Assembly: GCA_037974665.1 (NCBI GenBank) | Contig: CM075783.1 | Location: 15,532,762-15,596,761 of the forward strand | Reading direction: 5' to 3' | Origin: Ehretia macrophylla | Taxonomy: Eukaryota > Streptophyta > Magnoliopsida > Boraginales > Ehretiaceae | Length of the DNA stretch: 64,000 nucleotides | Shown here: piece after piece, positions 12,965 to 25,298 of the stretch | Numbering within the stretch: position 1 is the first letter of the stretch | Layout of the letters: each line of letters opens with the position of its first letter | Notes under the pieces: generated by a model | Databases searched by the model: none | Told to the model about the DNA's origin: nothing | What the model saw: the letters and a program-made list of their open reading frames with translations, nothing else | Translations under genes and position numbers: made by a program

Positions 12965-13470
12965 TTATTGATTAGCGTGCAGGCACGCATTCTTAGGTTT
13001 AGGGCACACACTTCTAGGTAAATGCACAGATTTTAATGTAAATTTACACAATCCTAGTGAATGCACGTAAACTAATGCAAGGCACGTAATTCAATACAAT
13101 GCACAAAAATCAAGGTATGACTCTCATATCTAGGTTAAGGCACGCATTTCAAGGTTAGTGCACACAAATTGAGGCATCACATGTAAATCGAGGTCAAGGC
13201 ACGTATATCTAGGTATCGCACATACATTGAGAATTAGAGCACACAATCTAGGTCAAGGCACGTATGACGAGGCATGTACGAAAACCAAGAAACGTATATA
13301 AAGTACTGCACATAACCTAATACTAACGTACTTAATCCTAGTTAAGGCTCGTGCTTCGAGACAAAAGCATACTCTCTAATATAGGTGCACGTAAACCAAG
13401 ACAAGGCACATAATCCAAGATCGGTCATATAATTCTGGGTCTAAGGCACGCAAATTGAGGTAGGACACGT
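12965..13470 (+). repeat. Degenerate ~20-25-bp periodic array (GGCACGYA...YCNAGGT)
   Basis: About twenty diverged units built on a GCACGYA or GCACACA core followed by ATCTAGGT or AATTGAGGT. Examples lie near 12978, 13139, 13197, 13257, 13425 and 13445. In the sense of LTR J it forms the first ~500 bp. No reading frame. Confidence 0.55.
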
Positions 13471-13491
13471 TATTTGGGGTCAGGTCTCACA

Positions 13492-14210
13492 GCCCTTACC
13501 CGACTACAACTGAGTGTTTCAGTTACTCAATCGGCCAGTGGTTCTTCGGGTAGTACGGCTACCGCTCGTAACGTTGTGTGCAAGCATTGTAATAAGAAGG
13601 GGCATATGGAGCCCCAATATTGGAGAAAGAATGGTGGATGCCTTAGATGTGGCAGTGATCAACATCAGGCAAGGCAGTGCCCTAAATGGCTAGGTAAAGA
13701 TCAGCAGCACCAGACCATAGTCAATGCCCCAGTACAGAGGGTCCAAGCCTGAGTATATGTTGTTGATCAAAAGGAGGTTCCAGAGGCTGCAGCAGTGGTT
13801 GAAGGTACTTTCTTAATTTCAAAGCAATTGGTAAAGGTGCTTATTGATACTGGAGCCACGCATTCTTTTATTTCACCTCAATGTGTGCATCGCATCAAAT
13901 TGCAAATAGGACCTTTATCATGTCATGTAGAAGTTAGCAATCCTATGGGTACCAAGTACATTTCTAAATATGGATACAAGGAATGTAAAATTCAAATAAA
14001 AGGCCGAGCATTTTTGGCCGATCTCATTGTACTCCCTTTTCAAAAGTATGATGTTATATTGGGAATGGATTGGTTAGCTTGCAATTATGCCCAATTGGAT
14101 TGTCAGACGAAGATTGTGAAGTTTTAGGTACCGGGTCAACCTGTGGTTGAGGTAAAAGGTAGAGGTGATCCTTCAAATAATACTATTGTCTCCTCTATCA
14201 AAGCTGTGAA
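13492..14210 (+). pseudogene. gag C-terminus and protease of element B
   Basis: Continues B after LTR J. Two CCHC zinc knuckles follow one another: CKHCNKKGHMEPQY, in which the last Cys is replaced by Tyr, then the intact CLRCGSDQHQARQC. The aspartic protease follows with the active-site motif LIDTGATHSF (~13840) and the flap/hydrophobic motif VILGMDW (~14051). In-frame stops at 13750 and 14125 interrupt the frame. In the related element A this region is one frame with gag and RT. LTR K interrupts at 14210. Confidence 0.85.
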
Positions 14211-16711
14211 TGTGACGCCCGAGATTCTACCATACACATTTTTAAATGTTGCATCCATTAATTGTGCATTAAATTATGTGCTTTACCTGTTGTCTTTCTT
14301 GGTCACTATTCATTCCATTTTTAAACTGCATTATATTAGTGAATTAGCATTTTTATTAAATCATATTAATTGTTAAAGGAATGTGAAAAATGTGCAATTG
14401 AGCTAGGAGCGATAGGAGCACTCGTTTAGAAAATGATTTTCGTAGTTTAATGAATAGTGTTACGTAACATAACTTAGAGATTTAATTAGCTAGCCTATGT
14501 TTCACACCTTAGGCTCGTTTTAAAGTTAACAACGCTCATTTTAGTAACCCATTTAATCACCCAACTTAGCCATTTAGTATATCTACTCAACACATGACCA
14601 TTTAGCTCATAAAAAAAAAAGAGCAAATGCTGAAAAACACTGTAGCAAATCCGAGAATAGTATAGGAGGAGAATGAGAGGATTTTGCTCATCAAATCTTC
14701 AAGCCAAGCCAAGCCAAGCTAGGAGCAAGTAGTTTAGGGTGTTTACTAGCCTCCCGAGAGTTCCTACGCGCAATTGGTGAGGGTTTTCATGACTTTTTAT
14801 GGATATCTAAAATGTTACATTTTTCTTGATTTGTTGAAAATGTTATCAAATGCTATTGCAAAGCTTATCTATGCTATTATACCTTGTATATAAGTGCTAG
14901 AGAACACATTTGAGATATTAGTTCGCATTTTAAACGGTTGGAATCATCATTTGAATTTATGAGGTGAATAGTGATATTTTTCTAGGATTTTGTGTAATTG
15001 CACGTATTAGCTTGATTCAATACTCCTAATAGATGCCTTAGGTGCTAATGAAGGTAGTCTAATAGCCCCGTGCACTTGAATTGCTCTAGAATCGCATAAA
15101 ACGTGTAATAACCGACTTTAACAAAGGGGTTTCGGGGTTCATGTGAATCCGGGTGGATTTGGGCTTCACTTCTAGTATTCTTAGGCTACCTAGGTGCTAT
15201 AGAAGCTTTGATAACCCTTGTTTGAAGCCCGGATAAGGTATGTGTAGTTTAAAGCCATAAGAGGGAATTTGGGGCTTTCGGGGTAATCGCGGGCATTTGA
15301 ATGAGTTAGAGGATTGAGAGGGTACCTTGAGGGTTAGTTAGAAGGTTGGGAGAGTTTCCCTCGAAAATGGAATCATTAACCTTGGTTTGGAAGAGAAATA
15401 GTTTGAAAAATAAAGGGGTTTAGGTGCAATTTCGGTTGACTCACACTTCTAAACCCATGGCATGACTTCTTGAGTGTTTATATGTGGTTTCAAGTTGATT
15501 TGGAGCTTTTGGTATGATTCTATGCTTATTTTGTAAATGTCCCTTTGTAAAACTGCTTATTAGCTTATATAATTGCTTCTATTCTAACTGCCTCGAGGTC
15601 AACCTACTTTGTTGATCCTTCTATGTGTTAATGCTTATATTATTGCTATTAACTTGCCATTGTTAAGTGCATTGCATAGTGGTTGCGCAACCATAGTGTC
15701 AGGGGCGGATGTGTTGAATATCGACTGGGCAGCAGAGGGCTTGCCGGTGGATATTCAAACTCCGTGCCCTAGTCCCTCATTCGCCTGGTCCGGAGATTGC
15801 CAGGGAATGTTGGGTCGTAGGATTATCGGGGTACATCCGGAGTACACCCACTGGAGTGTTTGGGGTTATGCCGGCTTATCGTGATCGTGATCGTGGTTCA
15901 TGGATCGTGAATGAAGACCAGTAACGATTGGTGTATAGGGGTTATGAGAAATGTATCCTTTTAAATGTGTGGTTATTGAAGCTATCATTGTTTCTTGAAT
16001 TGTTTAATTGCTATTGTTGTTTAACTGTATTACATGTTGCATTGCACGCCCCGGGACCTTATCCCTCAATGGGCAACAGTGGTTGCTCATACCTCGCTAA
16101 CATGTTTCAGGTGGCGCAGTTGGAGGAGTTGCATTAGTTGCTGTGTCTAGTTGCTTGAGGTGGACTATGTTCTTGTTGATGAGAGTAGGACTTGTTTTCT
16201 TTACTTTATGTTCTATTTTGTAACCTAAGTGATATATGTATATTATATAGTTTGCAAATTGAGGGATAGATGTTGTAGTGGTAGATTTAGAACCATGGCA
16301 TGTAATAACTTATATTTCTGCTATTAGCTGCTTCGCATGCTTGGGAGTGAATGACTGGTTGTTTTCAATTTCTAAGAATACTTAAAAGCTATCATGGAGT
16401 GGCATGATAAGTGGTTTTGTAAAGAAGTTAAGTTATGAATGCATGTTTGTCTGTATCTAAACTGTTTGTATGTCTTAAGGCTCGGATGGCCTTAAAGCTA
16501 AGATCTTTAGTTATAAATGAATGTCTTGTTATGTTGTGGCTTTATTGAGTGTTTATAGGTTTTCAGAATGTCCACGGTACAGGGGAGACTCTGTCCATGT
16601 GTCGGGTCCAGACTTAACCATTAGGAAAAATTTTGTGACCGGGCTTAGTATTGGGTTGAGAATAGCATGGTTATTAGAGCCTCCGGTCTCGTGAGGGATC
16701 GGGGCATTACA
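14211..16711 (+). mobile_element. Solo LTR K (A family) inserted in B pol
   Basis: TGTGACGCCCGAG ... GGGGCATTACA, 2501 bp, flanked by a perfect GTGAA duplication (14206-14210 and 16712-16716). It is related along its whole length to the LTRs of element A (25299-27802, 32866-35366). The conserved box CCTACTTTG is at 15603-15611 with arms GGTCAA/TTGATC, the CCGGAGTACACC box near 15836, and the GAGACTCTGTCC box near 16584. Frames inside (for example 15609-15884) follow the LTR similarity and are broken in A, so they are not called as genes. Confidence 0.9.
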
Positions 16712-19602
16712 GTGAAATTAATGAGGGAGGGATGTAGTGGATACTTGGCTTATTTGATTAACAAGCCAACCGATAAAGCTAGGCTTATAGAGGTGCCAGT
16801 GGTGAAGGAATATGTTGATGTATTTCCGGAAGAATTACCGGGATTGCCACCAAAGAGGAAGATTGACTTTGTGATTGAAGTATTACTAGGTACTCAGCCC
16901 ATCTCAAAGGCACCATATCGGCTAACCCTGATTGAATTGCAAGAATTGAAGATTCAATTGCAAGGATTGCTAGAAAAAGGATTTGTTCAACCTAGTTCAT
17001 CTCCTTGGGGAGCCTCAGTATTGTTTGTGAAAATGAAAAATGGTACATTGAGGCTGTGTATCCATTATCGGGGATTGAATCATGTGATTGTTAAGAACAA
17101 GTATCATTTGCCATTGATAGATGAGTTGTTTGATCAATTACAAGGAGCCAAAGTTTATTCAAAGTTTGATTTGAGGCAGGGTTATTATCAACTTCGTATC
17201 AAGAAGGAAGACGTGCCTAAGTCAGCTTTTAGGACAAGGTACGGACATTATGAATTTGTTATGATACCATTTGGACTAACGAATGCTCCTGCTGCCTTTA
17301 TGGACTTGATGCACAGGGTGTTCCAACCTTACTTGGATCAGTTTGTGGTGATATTCATAGATGATATTTTGGTGTATTCCAAGATCGAAGAGGAGCATGA
17401 GAAGCATCTACATATGGTGTTACAGAAGTTGCGGGAACATCAATTGTACGCCAAGTTTAGCAAATGCGAGTTTTAGCTTCAACAGGTTGCTTTCTTAGGG
17501 CATATAATCTCCCAAGCGGGGATAGCAGTGGATCCCTCAAAGATTGAAGTGGTGCATTCATGGAAAAGACCCGAGAATGTTACAGAAGTACGCAGCTTTC
17601 TTGGGTTAGCCGGGTACTACAGAAGATTTGTGAAAGATTTCTCAAGAATTGCGGGTCCTCTTACAAGATTGACACAAAATAAGGTAAACTTCACATGGGA
17701 TGGTAAGTGTGAAAATAGTTTCCAAGAGTTGAAGAAGAGGTTGACAACTGCTTCTATTTTAGCGTTGCCCGAGGAAAGTCAAGGATTGGTTATTTACAGT
17801 GATTCGAATGAGGGATTAGGATGTGTTTTGATGCAAAATGGTCAAGTCATCGCTTACGCCTCTCGGAAATTGAAGCCCTATGAGGTGAATTACCCCACTC
17901 ATGACTTGGAATTGGCGGCAATCGTGTTTGCATTGAAGAAGTGGAGGCATTATTTATAGGGAAACAAGTTCGAGATCCTCACCGACCACAAAAGCCTAAA
18001 ATACTTGTTCTCCCATAAAGAGTTAAATATGAGACAAAGAAGGTGGATGAAACTCTTGGAGGACTACAATTGCACCATTAACTATGTGCCCAGAAAAGCT
18101 AATATGGTGGCAGATGCGTTGAGCCAAAAGGCAAGCTGGGCGAAGTTGGGTGTGAATGCTCATATAATGATTCAATCATCATTGTTATCTCAAATTAAGG
18201 AAGCTCAACAACAAGATCCACAATTCCAGAAGATAAAAGAAGACAATCTGGATTTCAAACAATAAAACGGGTTGTGGATATTTCGGAACCGAGTTTGTAT
18301 ACCAAATGACCCAGAATTGAAGAGGGAGATACTTGAAGAAGCTCATAGCACGAGGTATACAATGCATCCTGGAGGGACAAAGATGTATCGAGATTTGAGG
18401 CAATTCTATTGGTAGAATAATATGAAGCGGGAGATTGCAGAGTTTATGGCACGTTGTTTGACATGTCAAAGGGTTAAGGCTGAACATCAGAGACCTGCAG
18501 GACTCTTGCAACCTTTGGAAATTCCACAATGGAAATGGGAGCACATAACAATGGATTTCGTGACGGAGTTACCGAGGTCACCTCAAGGTTGTGATATTGT
18601 TTGGGTGATCGTGGATCGGTTAACAAAGACAGCCCATTTTTTCGCAATGAATAAGATGGATAGCTTAGAGAAACGAGTTGATTTGTACATAGCTAACATT
18701 GTGAAATTGCATGGTGTACCCGTGAGCATAGTATCTGATAGAGATCCTAGGTTTATATCGCGATTTTGGCAAAAGTTTCAAGAGGCGATGGGGACAAAAT
18801 TAAGCTTCAGTACAGCCTACCATCCTCAAACTGACGAGCAGTTCAAAAGGACCATTCAGATCTTGGAGGACATGCTACGAGCTTGTGCATTGGATTTTGG
18901 AGGAACATGGGAAAAACACTTGTCGTTGGCATAGTTTACCTACAACAACAATTATCAAGCGACGATTGGCATGGCACCTTTTGAGGCTTTGTATGGACGA
19001 AAGTGTAAATCTCCTCTATATTAGAGTGAGGTTGGTGAGATAAAGGCTATTGATCCTACATTGTTACCAAAGATGATGGAAAAGATTGAGAATGTGCATT
19101 TGATCCAGAAAAGAATGTTTACCGCACAGAGTAGGCATAAAAGTTATGCCGATAGAAGAAGAAGAGACTTCGAATTTGAAGAGGGTGATAAGGTGTTTCT
19201 GAAATTGTCTCCTCGGAAGGGGTTGATTCGGCATGGTAAGGGTGGCAAATTGAGTCCGAGGAACGTGGGACCATTTGAGATAGTAAAGAAAATTAGCAAG
19301 TTAGCAAACTAGTTGAGTCTACCAACGAATCTCTCCGGTATACATGACGTATTCCATGTCTCGATGTTGAGGAAGTATCAACCTGACCCTTTTCATATCT
19401 TGGAGCCGAAACCACTACAACTTCGTGAGAACCTCTCCTATGAAGAAAGGCCCATGCGAATCTTGGATGAACAAGAGCGAGAGTTGCGTAAGAAGAAGAT
19501 TCCTATGGTGAAGGTATTGTGGAACAACCATGGAATTAAGGAAGCAACCTGGGAGTTACAGGATCAGATGGAGAAGCAATATCCAGAGTTATTTGCAAGG
19601 TA
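16712..19602 (+). pseudogene. pol of element B: RT, RNase H, integrase, chromodomain-like tail
   Basis: Reads in a single frame from the end of K to TAA at 19600. RT shows [11 protein letters not shown], the YYQLRI block and the catalytic FIDD (D-D at 17360-17365). RNase H follows ([11 protein letters not shown]; the usual Ala after Asp is changed). The integrase zinc region has a CLTC pair near 18458, and its core has DFVTELP and SIVSDRDPRF. The C-terminus ends with a chromodomain-like VKVLWNNHG...ATWE. Damage is almost only nonsense: TAG at 17474 (Trp in A), 17957 (Trp in A), 18413, 18932 (Gln in C), 19021 (Trp in A and C), 19310, and TAA at 18263. No frameshift was seen. Confidence 0.9.
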
Positions 19603-19630
19603 AGAAGAAATTGCGAGGACGCAATTCTTT

Positions 19631-19644
19631 TAAGGAGGGGAAGA
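19631..19644 (+). other. Polypurine tract of element B
   Basis: TAAGGAGGGGAAGA directly before the 3' LTR, the expected position of the plus-strand primer. Element C has the equivalent purine run next to its own 3' LTR. Confidence 0.85.
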
Positions 19645-22011
19645 TGTAAAACCCAACACAAGAATCTATAGATAATTATATTGTTCATAGTGCATTCATA
19701 TTTATTTCATATGCATTGGCATCAATTAGGTGCATTAATATTATTTATCATGCATATTTATCGTTTTATGTGCCAAAATGTTAATTTTCGTGCATTTAGG
19801 AATTTTACGTGTCATAGACATTAAAAATATTCTAGTAAGTCAAGATTAGTAACTAAGTAGTTGCAATTCAACAAAAATGGCAAACTAGCAGAAATGACAT
19901 AGTTGGAGGGCAAGGTGGACATTTGGCAAATAAGATAGTTGATCACCTAACTTAACGATTTTTTCCCACTCAAAACACACACCACACACTCAAACACACA
20001 CAAATCTCTGCACACACACTCATACACTCACTCACACGACCAAATAGGGAGAAGAAAAAGAAGAAAGAGAAAGAAGAAAAGGAGAAGAAGTCCTTGTAAG
20101 CTCTTTTTGGAAGCTTGTCTTTCATCCTACAACCTTGAACTAGCATTTTTCTTGCATTGTTGAGGTGAGGGATTCTTCAAAACTCTTTTTAAATGCTCAT
20201 TCGAGATTACATAATGCTCATTTGGTGTTAATATTGTTATAGCTTGCATATCTAAGCTTGGATGATGAGATTGAGTATGTGTGTTGTAGAACTAGGACTT
20301 GCTTAATTTGTGAATTGATGAACTTGAAAAATCGAGAGGTGGGCTTGGTGTAGTTCAATTTGTATGTAAAAGTTAGGAGCATGAAGTTAAACTTAGAGTT
20401 TGGAGGTTGATTTTGATGTTGTATGAGATGTTGAATTCTTGGTAAGTTAGTAGTTGATTGTTGGTATGAAAGGTTTTGGTTGATGTTTGAACCATTAATG
20501 GTGCCTAATAAACCACATTATGTATGCTTGATGGGTTGTAAGAAATAGGAAGAATAGTAGCAAGAAAAGGAAAGTTCGTGCATTTGATGCACTGTAGCGT
20601 TCACAAGTAGAATTGGAACGACCAGACGACCCTTAGTCCACCGGTCAACCGGTGGGAGGGGGGTCGTCCGCTGGAAAGGCTTCGGGTTTGACAACTTTGC
20701 ACAACAGTTTTCCGGAAGCCATATCTCACTCAATTCAACTCCGAATTGAGTTCCGTTTGATTCTAGGACTATTTAATTTTAATAAGCTTTAATTTTAGAA
20801 AAAAAATTAGGTTAATTGGAGTTTGGTAATGTAGGTGAATTAATTGATTAAGTTAGGCTAATGCAGAAGTGTTGAAGTCACTACATGTTTAAGCACTTGC
20901 ATGATAAGACAACCTTCTTCGTTGAGTTCCACATTGTGTCTCTAAATTTTAAATACAGGATATTATAATTGATTGCCTGTCTACATGCTATATGAGTTCC
21001 GTCAATAACATGATTATATTATTGCGTGTTTTATCGCTTGTACTAATCGACGACAACCTACTTTGTTGCCTCCGAGCTTGTTTGCTATGATTGAACTCCT
21101 CTCTTGCTTGTTGTGTTTCCTTGGAGAGATGATTGGTATAATTAAGTTATTGAACGTCATGGTGGAAGTTCTGGGCCGCCTGGGCGGCGTTGGGCTTGCC
21201 AGGACGGACTCGGTTACTGTGGTTGGGTTGCCTCCGGAGTACCCTTATTGATTGGTGTTTTGGGTTTACCATGGAGCTGATTCGAGACTGCCATCTCCAA
21301 CAACTGTTCGAGTATCGTATCCTTTGATATATGGTAAACCTACCTTTGCTTGGGCCCTTGAGGACCTCAGAGGGTGGGATTATGTGTTACTGCTTGCTTA
21401 TTAATTCTTGTACACTATTGCAACTCATGCATGGCATGTTTTCAAAAGGATTTTCTAATAGACAAAAATGTTTGCGAAAACCTACCGTGACTTGTAACCC
21501 TCGCTAAGCTAAGAGTAACTCATCCCGTTTTATGATAATTTTTCAGGTGAGGTCGAGGCTGAGCCTAAGCTAGGGACTCAAGTTGAAGGCGAGACCTACT
21601 TGTCTGACGAGTCGGACTTCTGCTTGCTGTGATCATGCTTGTTGTTAATGCTATTTTGGTGGTTAAACTATGTCAATATTGAACAACTTCAAGTACTGTA
21701 ATATTCTTTTGGATTTAGTCGTGTAACTAACTTCTAACGTTGGGTTGTAACCTTATTGCTAGTCTATTCTTTTGAGGCTTAGAAGGCATTGATGTTTGTG
21801 GCATGCCTGAAGGTTGAATGTAGGCCTTGTACATATGAACAAACAAGTTAATGAATGTTGAAGTGCCGATAATTTTAAGCACTCTTCTTGAAGTTACTTG
21901 TGGATTTTATAAATGTTTAGGTTATGGATTAATGATTGTACAGGTAATCTATCTAGTCCGCATCAATTTCCGGCCTTGTATTGGCAACAAGTTCGGGGTC
22001 GGGGTGTGACA
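19645..22011 (+). mobile_element. B 3' LTR (complete, 2367 bp)
   Basis: TGTAAAACCC ... GGGGTGTGACA. The same family as the C LTR (37482-39875) and the truncated B 5' LTR. It holds a (CA)-rich stretch near 19975-20035, a GC-rich palindromic segment around 20617-20671 (inner arms CCACCGGT/ACCGGTGG), the CCTACTTTG box at 21057-21065 and a CCTCCGGAGTACCC box near 21231. Confidence 0.9.
20617..20671 (+). repeat. GC-rich inverted repeat in B LTR
   Basis: An 18-bp near-palindrome at 20638-20655 (CCACCGGTCAACCGGTGG) is bracketed by AGACGACCC and GGGTCGTCC. The C LTR copy has GTCGAC at the centre, where B has GTCAAC. It stands out as a GC island in AT-rich DNA. Confidence 0.8.
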
Positions 22012-22638
22012 ACCTGTCAATCACTATATCAGACGAATCAAACTGCGAGATGATGTATCTTATCTCGTTTGTCGAGACAGGCATTATCTAAACATTTGAA
22101 TCAAACCCCAATACATATAACAACCGTAATGTCTCAAATCTAAGGATTATATGCACAATTACAACAAATAACAAATTATTAATCCAATGTCATGTAATTT
22201 GTTATTCACGTCACATTCAATGATCTATTCAACTAATAGTCATCCACATTTTAGTTAGTCGCATCGTTATGCTGTTATGGCACGTGGCTCTCCATCCTTT
22301 ATCATTAACATCCCTTTGTTAATCAAAGGTAACAACAAATGTGATAGTCCGTAATAAATTATTAAAGTCCCGATCAAATAATCTAAGAACTATGAATACT
22401 TTAAGCATTTATCATATTAAGGAAATACGCTAAGAAATTCTAAACTCTTTTAGCATACATCTCTCTAACAAAAATACTAGGGACTCATTCATACACAGAA
22501 ATAAGGAAAATACGAATGTTCTAAATATGTCAATATGAAAACACACATATAGACACGAATGCCATAATATACAAGTTAATGTCAAAATGCCCCAATGTAT
22601 GTCATCCAAATATGTAGCATTAGGGCATATCTCTAACA
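22012..22638 (-). mobile_element. Ty1/copia-type LTR fragment (Angela-like start), reversed
   Basis: On the minus strand it begins TGTTAGAGATATGCCCTAATG, resembling the start of known Copia LTRs of the Angela/Tork type (recalled, not searched). It is cut on its other side by the end of the B 3' LTR at 22011. No second copy is in the window. Short frames inside have no recognisable domain. Confidence 0.5.
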
Positions 22639-22753
22639 GTAAGTTAATCACATAAACATATTAACATGTAATTCACTTTACACTTAGTACATGCATTCAT
22701 GTTAAGACCTCTACCCACATTCTGAGTATACCCATGCTGACAGCTAAACATGT

Positions 22754-22765
22754 GCTCTGATACCA
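22754..22765 (-). other. Primer-binding site next to LTR E2
   Basis: TGGTATCAGAGC on the minus strand, five bases from the E2 LTR end at 22771. It marks E2 as the 5' LTR of a minus-strand element. Its internal region is represented at most by ~130 bp before the Copia-type fragment at 22638. Confidence 0.8.
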
Positions 22766-22770
22766 CTTAA

Positions 22771-22879
22771 TGTCACGCCCCAACTCGACCCCACTTACGA
22801 CCAATCAAGACACAACAGAATTTCGACAGTATAACGACTGTAACACGTATATCAGGGCTGTAAACTAACCCTTTATAAC
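22771..22879 (-). mobile_element. LTR E2, first segment (3' end of the LTR)
   Basis: TGTCACGCCCCAACTCGACCCC onward is the reverse complement of the end of E1 (about 3235-3341). It is interrupted at 22879 by solo LTR D. The LTR resumes at 25171-25298 and again at 35367-35893. The three pieces total far less than E1, so internal deletions also occurred. Confidence 0.75.
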
Positions 22880-25170
22880 TGTCACGCCCCGACCCGACCC
22901 TACAAAAGGCCAAGCCCGGACCCGACACACGGACAGAGTCTCCCTTGTACCGTGGACGATCCGAAAACCCTACATTCAATAGAATATACGCAGAAACTAT
23001 AATATTCATTTGAAACAAGACAACTTCCTTTAAAACATACATTCTTTCATTATCCAACTTGGTAAAACCCAAAATGTCGTGCATACTACACATGTACTCA
23101 TGTCACTAAGCAGTTAAACCATTAGCATGCAGTTCTTTACTAGTCATTCGAGTACAACTTATAGTTTTACAAACTTTCAACTTATACATTGCAAGACCAT
23201 AGAGGCCTCAAAATAGACACTACATATAAGGCTACAAGCCTCAAAATAAAGTGACAACCAAGCAACATGTACAACAAGCATGGCCTGCCACAAAAGTTTG
23301 GCAACCAACCGCCAACTAAGCAAAGAAAGTGCAATCAAGGAAACACTTCCACTTGCTCCTCCTCTTCCTCAAGCACCTCAATAAGAATAGCCTCAACTAC
23401 TCCTGTAAAAGATGGTATAGAAAGGGATGAGCAAAAACTATTGTTCAACGAGGGTTATCGGTCTCACAGGTCGGAGGTGAGAGAAGAATGCAATACAAAT
23501 AGCCAAGTAGGACAATCAACCCAAACATTCAAGTTCAACAAGACTAAGCCAATTAATCAAATCAAGACAAACATTATAAGCATTTAAGCCATAGCCACAC
23601 AATTAAAGGATACAATTCACTTTCCATCAACAACTTCAATCGCGATTTCGATGACGACGCGCCGGTCCAACAACCTTATAACTTCAGTTTGGAATACCCC
23701 AGAAGTATCCAATCAATACTATGACCCAAATCTTCCTGGGAGGCAACCCAAGCAAGAAAAGGAATAGGACACGAAGCTAAAGCAACCAACCCTGGCAACC
23801 CGAGGCTACCCAGAGAGACTCATCACACCTATTCCTGACTCTATGAATGCAATACAATATACAATGCAATAGTCAAGCGATAGAGCCATACGTGGGATAA
23901 TAACAAAGTAGGTTATCCTCGCACTCAATAGCAACAATTGGTATACATTTCAATCACAATTAACTATAACCATAATAAACCACAATAAGCATTTTAAAAG
24001 CAAAGCATTATAAAAACCAACGAAAACACAGAACGACCCTAACATTCAAAATGCTACTACCTCGAAACGAGCTACGAGTTTTGGAAACCGACTTCACCAC
24101 TCATCTTAGGACACTATAAGGTACAACTAAAAGCCACAAAACCCTACTTTAGCCAAGAATTCCCGCAAAGCCCCGATTTTTCCCTTTGTTCATTTGAACT
24201 ACAACTACCCTAACCAAACACCCAACCAACTCCATAACCACACCAAAAGTGCTTCCATGGCCTCCCGACACAATGCCATCACGCAAAATGAGAAAATGCC
24301 AAACTCGATCGAAACGACCCCAACAAGTACCAAGGTATTTTTCTCTGCTTTTCCATTACACAACCCAAATCAATCATACATTTAAGCATTCTAGCATATC
24401 TAGCACCTTTATACATCAATAGAATACAATTCGAGGCAAAACTGAAAAGCGAGGGTTTTACTATTTATAATTTACTATTCTATTGTCAATTTAAATTGTA
24501 ATAGCCAAATTCAACCGTAGAAAATGCTAAAAACCTACAAATACATGTTCTACAATCATCAAGAAACAAAATAGTTAAAATAACAATCTACACATAAATC
24601 TCAAAAATTAAAGTTTAGATACAACAATTTCAAATTCGCAAATAATGATGCATCCCCCACCTTAGCTGCTACTAGACACTAGGAAAACAACATTGGAAAC
24701 CTAAAAAATGATCCCGTGCAAGCCCACGCAAAGATTTGAAGATTTGAAGTTGAAAGGTTTTTTTTTCTTTTCCCTTGAAGTTTCGGCCTCCTCTTCTTTT
24801 TTTAAGCTTTTCTTTGTTTTATTTTGTATGTATTATGCTTATAAGGTGACAACTAATTCAAATGGTCAAGGCCCTTGGTCAATGCTAACTAAACTTGGTC
24901 AAAGTAGTTTATTTTGTGCATTTTAAACATAAAACAAATCACAAAACTATAATTCTAGTCATCAACAACTAAAATACTAAAATTAAAACACTAAATACTA
25001 GTTTTCACTATTTGATGAGGACTAGAAATCATTATCTAACTACCACTCTCGATATGCAATGCATTTTGCGACGATGATCGAATATAATTTAAATATCAAG
25101 GAACATAGGAAAAATATAATTTACAGAAAAATAAACAGAAAAATTTCATGTTCCAGGCTTGGGTATTACA
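22880..25170 (-). mobile_element. Solo LTR D (2291 bp) inside LTR E2
   Basis: TGTCACGCCCCGACCC ... GGGTATTACA on the plus strand. The flanks ATAAC (22875-22879) and ATGAC (25171-25175) form a 5-bp duplication with one transition. Conserved boxes on the minus strand are GAGACTCTGTCC near 22938, and CCTACTTTG at 23904-23912 with A/T-rich complementary arms. The frame at 23267-23587 is not recognised and has no support beyond length. Confidence 0.8.
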
Positions 25171-25298
25171 ATGACTTCATACAACTAACTCCAAAGATCA
25201 ACAACAACTCCATAACTATTTTGCCATTTTAGTTGTTTTAGACTATTTTGCTTCCATATAAATATGACTAACATATATAATATATTTAGTATTATATT
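25171..25298 (-). mobile_element. LTR E2, middle segment
   Basis: Sequence between LTR D and element A. In reverse complement it resembles the E1 region near 3100-3230 (a GGAGTTGTTGTATGA-like stretch). Its last five bases, ATATT, are the left copy of the target duplication of element A. Confidence 0.55.

Larger units (their letters stand above)
9409..13491 (-). mobile_element. Long reversed solo LTR J (~4.1 kb) inserted in B gag
   Basis: On the plus strand it starts TGTCATGCCCCGACCC and ends GGTCTCACA, so in its own sense it begins TGTGAGACC and ends GGGGCATGACA. The flanks GCCCC (9404-9408) and GCCCT (13492-13496) form a 5-bp duplication with one transition. No primer-binding site, polypurine tract or coding domain is inside, so I read it as a solo LTR, unusually long. 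It carries two copies of the conserved CCTACTTTG box (minus, 10619-10627 and 10803-10811) within a ~184-bp duplication, and a degenerate short-period array at ~12965-13470. Open frames inside show no known domain. Confidence 0.7.
6994..22011 (+). mobile_element. Ty3/gypsy chromovirus B (Tekay/Del-like), nested and 5'-truncated
   Basis: Element with a truncated 5' LTR (6994-8188), primer-binding site (8197), gag-pol, polypurine tract (19631-19644) and complete 3' LTR (19645-22011). It is split by solo LTRs J (9409-13491) and K (14211-16711). The domain order protease, RT, RNase H, integrase, chromodomain-like tail places it with Ty3/gypsy chromoviruses. The second target-duplication copy was lost with the left end. 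It cannot encode a working polyprotein: J, K, one gag frameshift and several nonsense codons interrupt it. Confidence 0.9.

Noticed and set aside
15609-15884. An open frame repeated in LTRs K and A (also 26569-26901 and 34137-34466), with a GRRIIGVHPEY-like end also seen in F1
   Set aside because: It follows LTR nucleotide similarity; in both A LTRs a TAG interrupts it, and B, D, E and J have no equivalent frame. Shared boxes explain the peptide similarity.
18413-18415. Programmed stop-codon readthrough at the shared TAG
   Set aside because: Many other unrelated stops lie in the same frames, so decay is the simpler explanation; kept only as a low-scoring observation.
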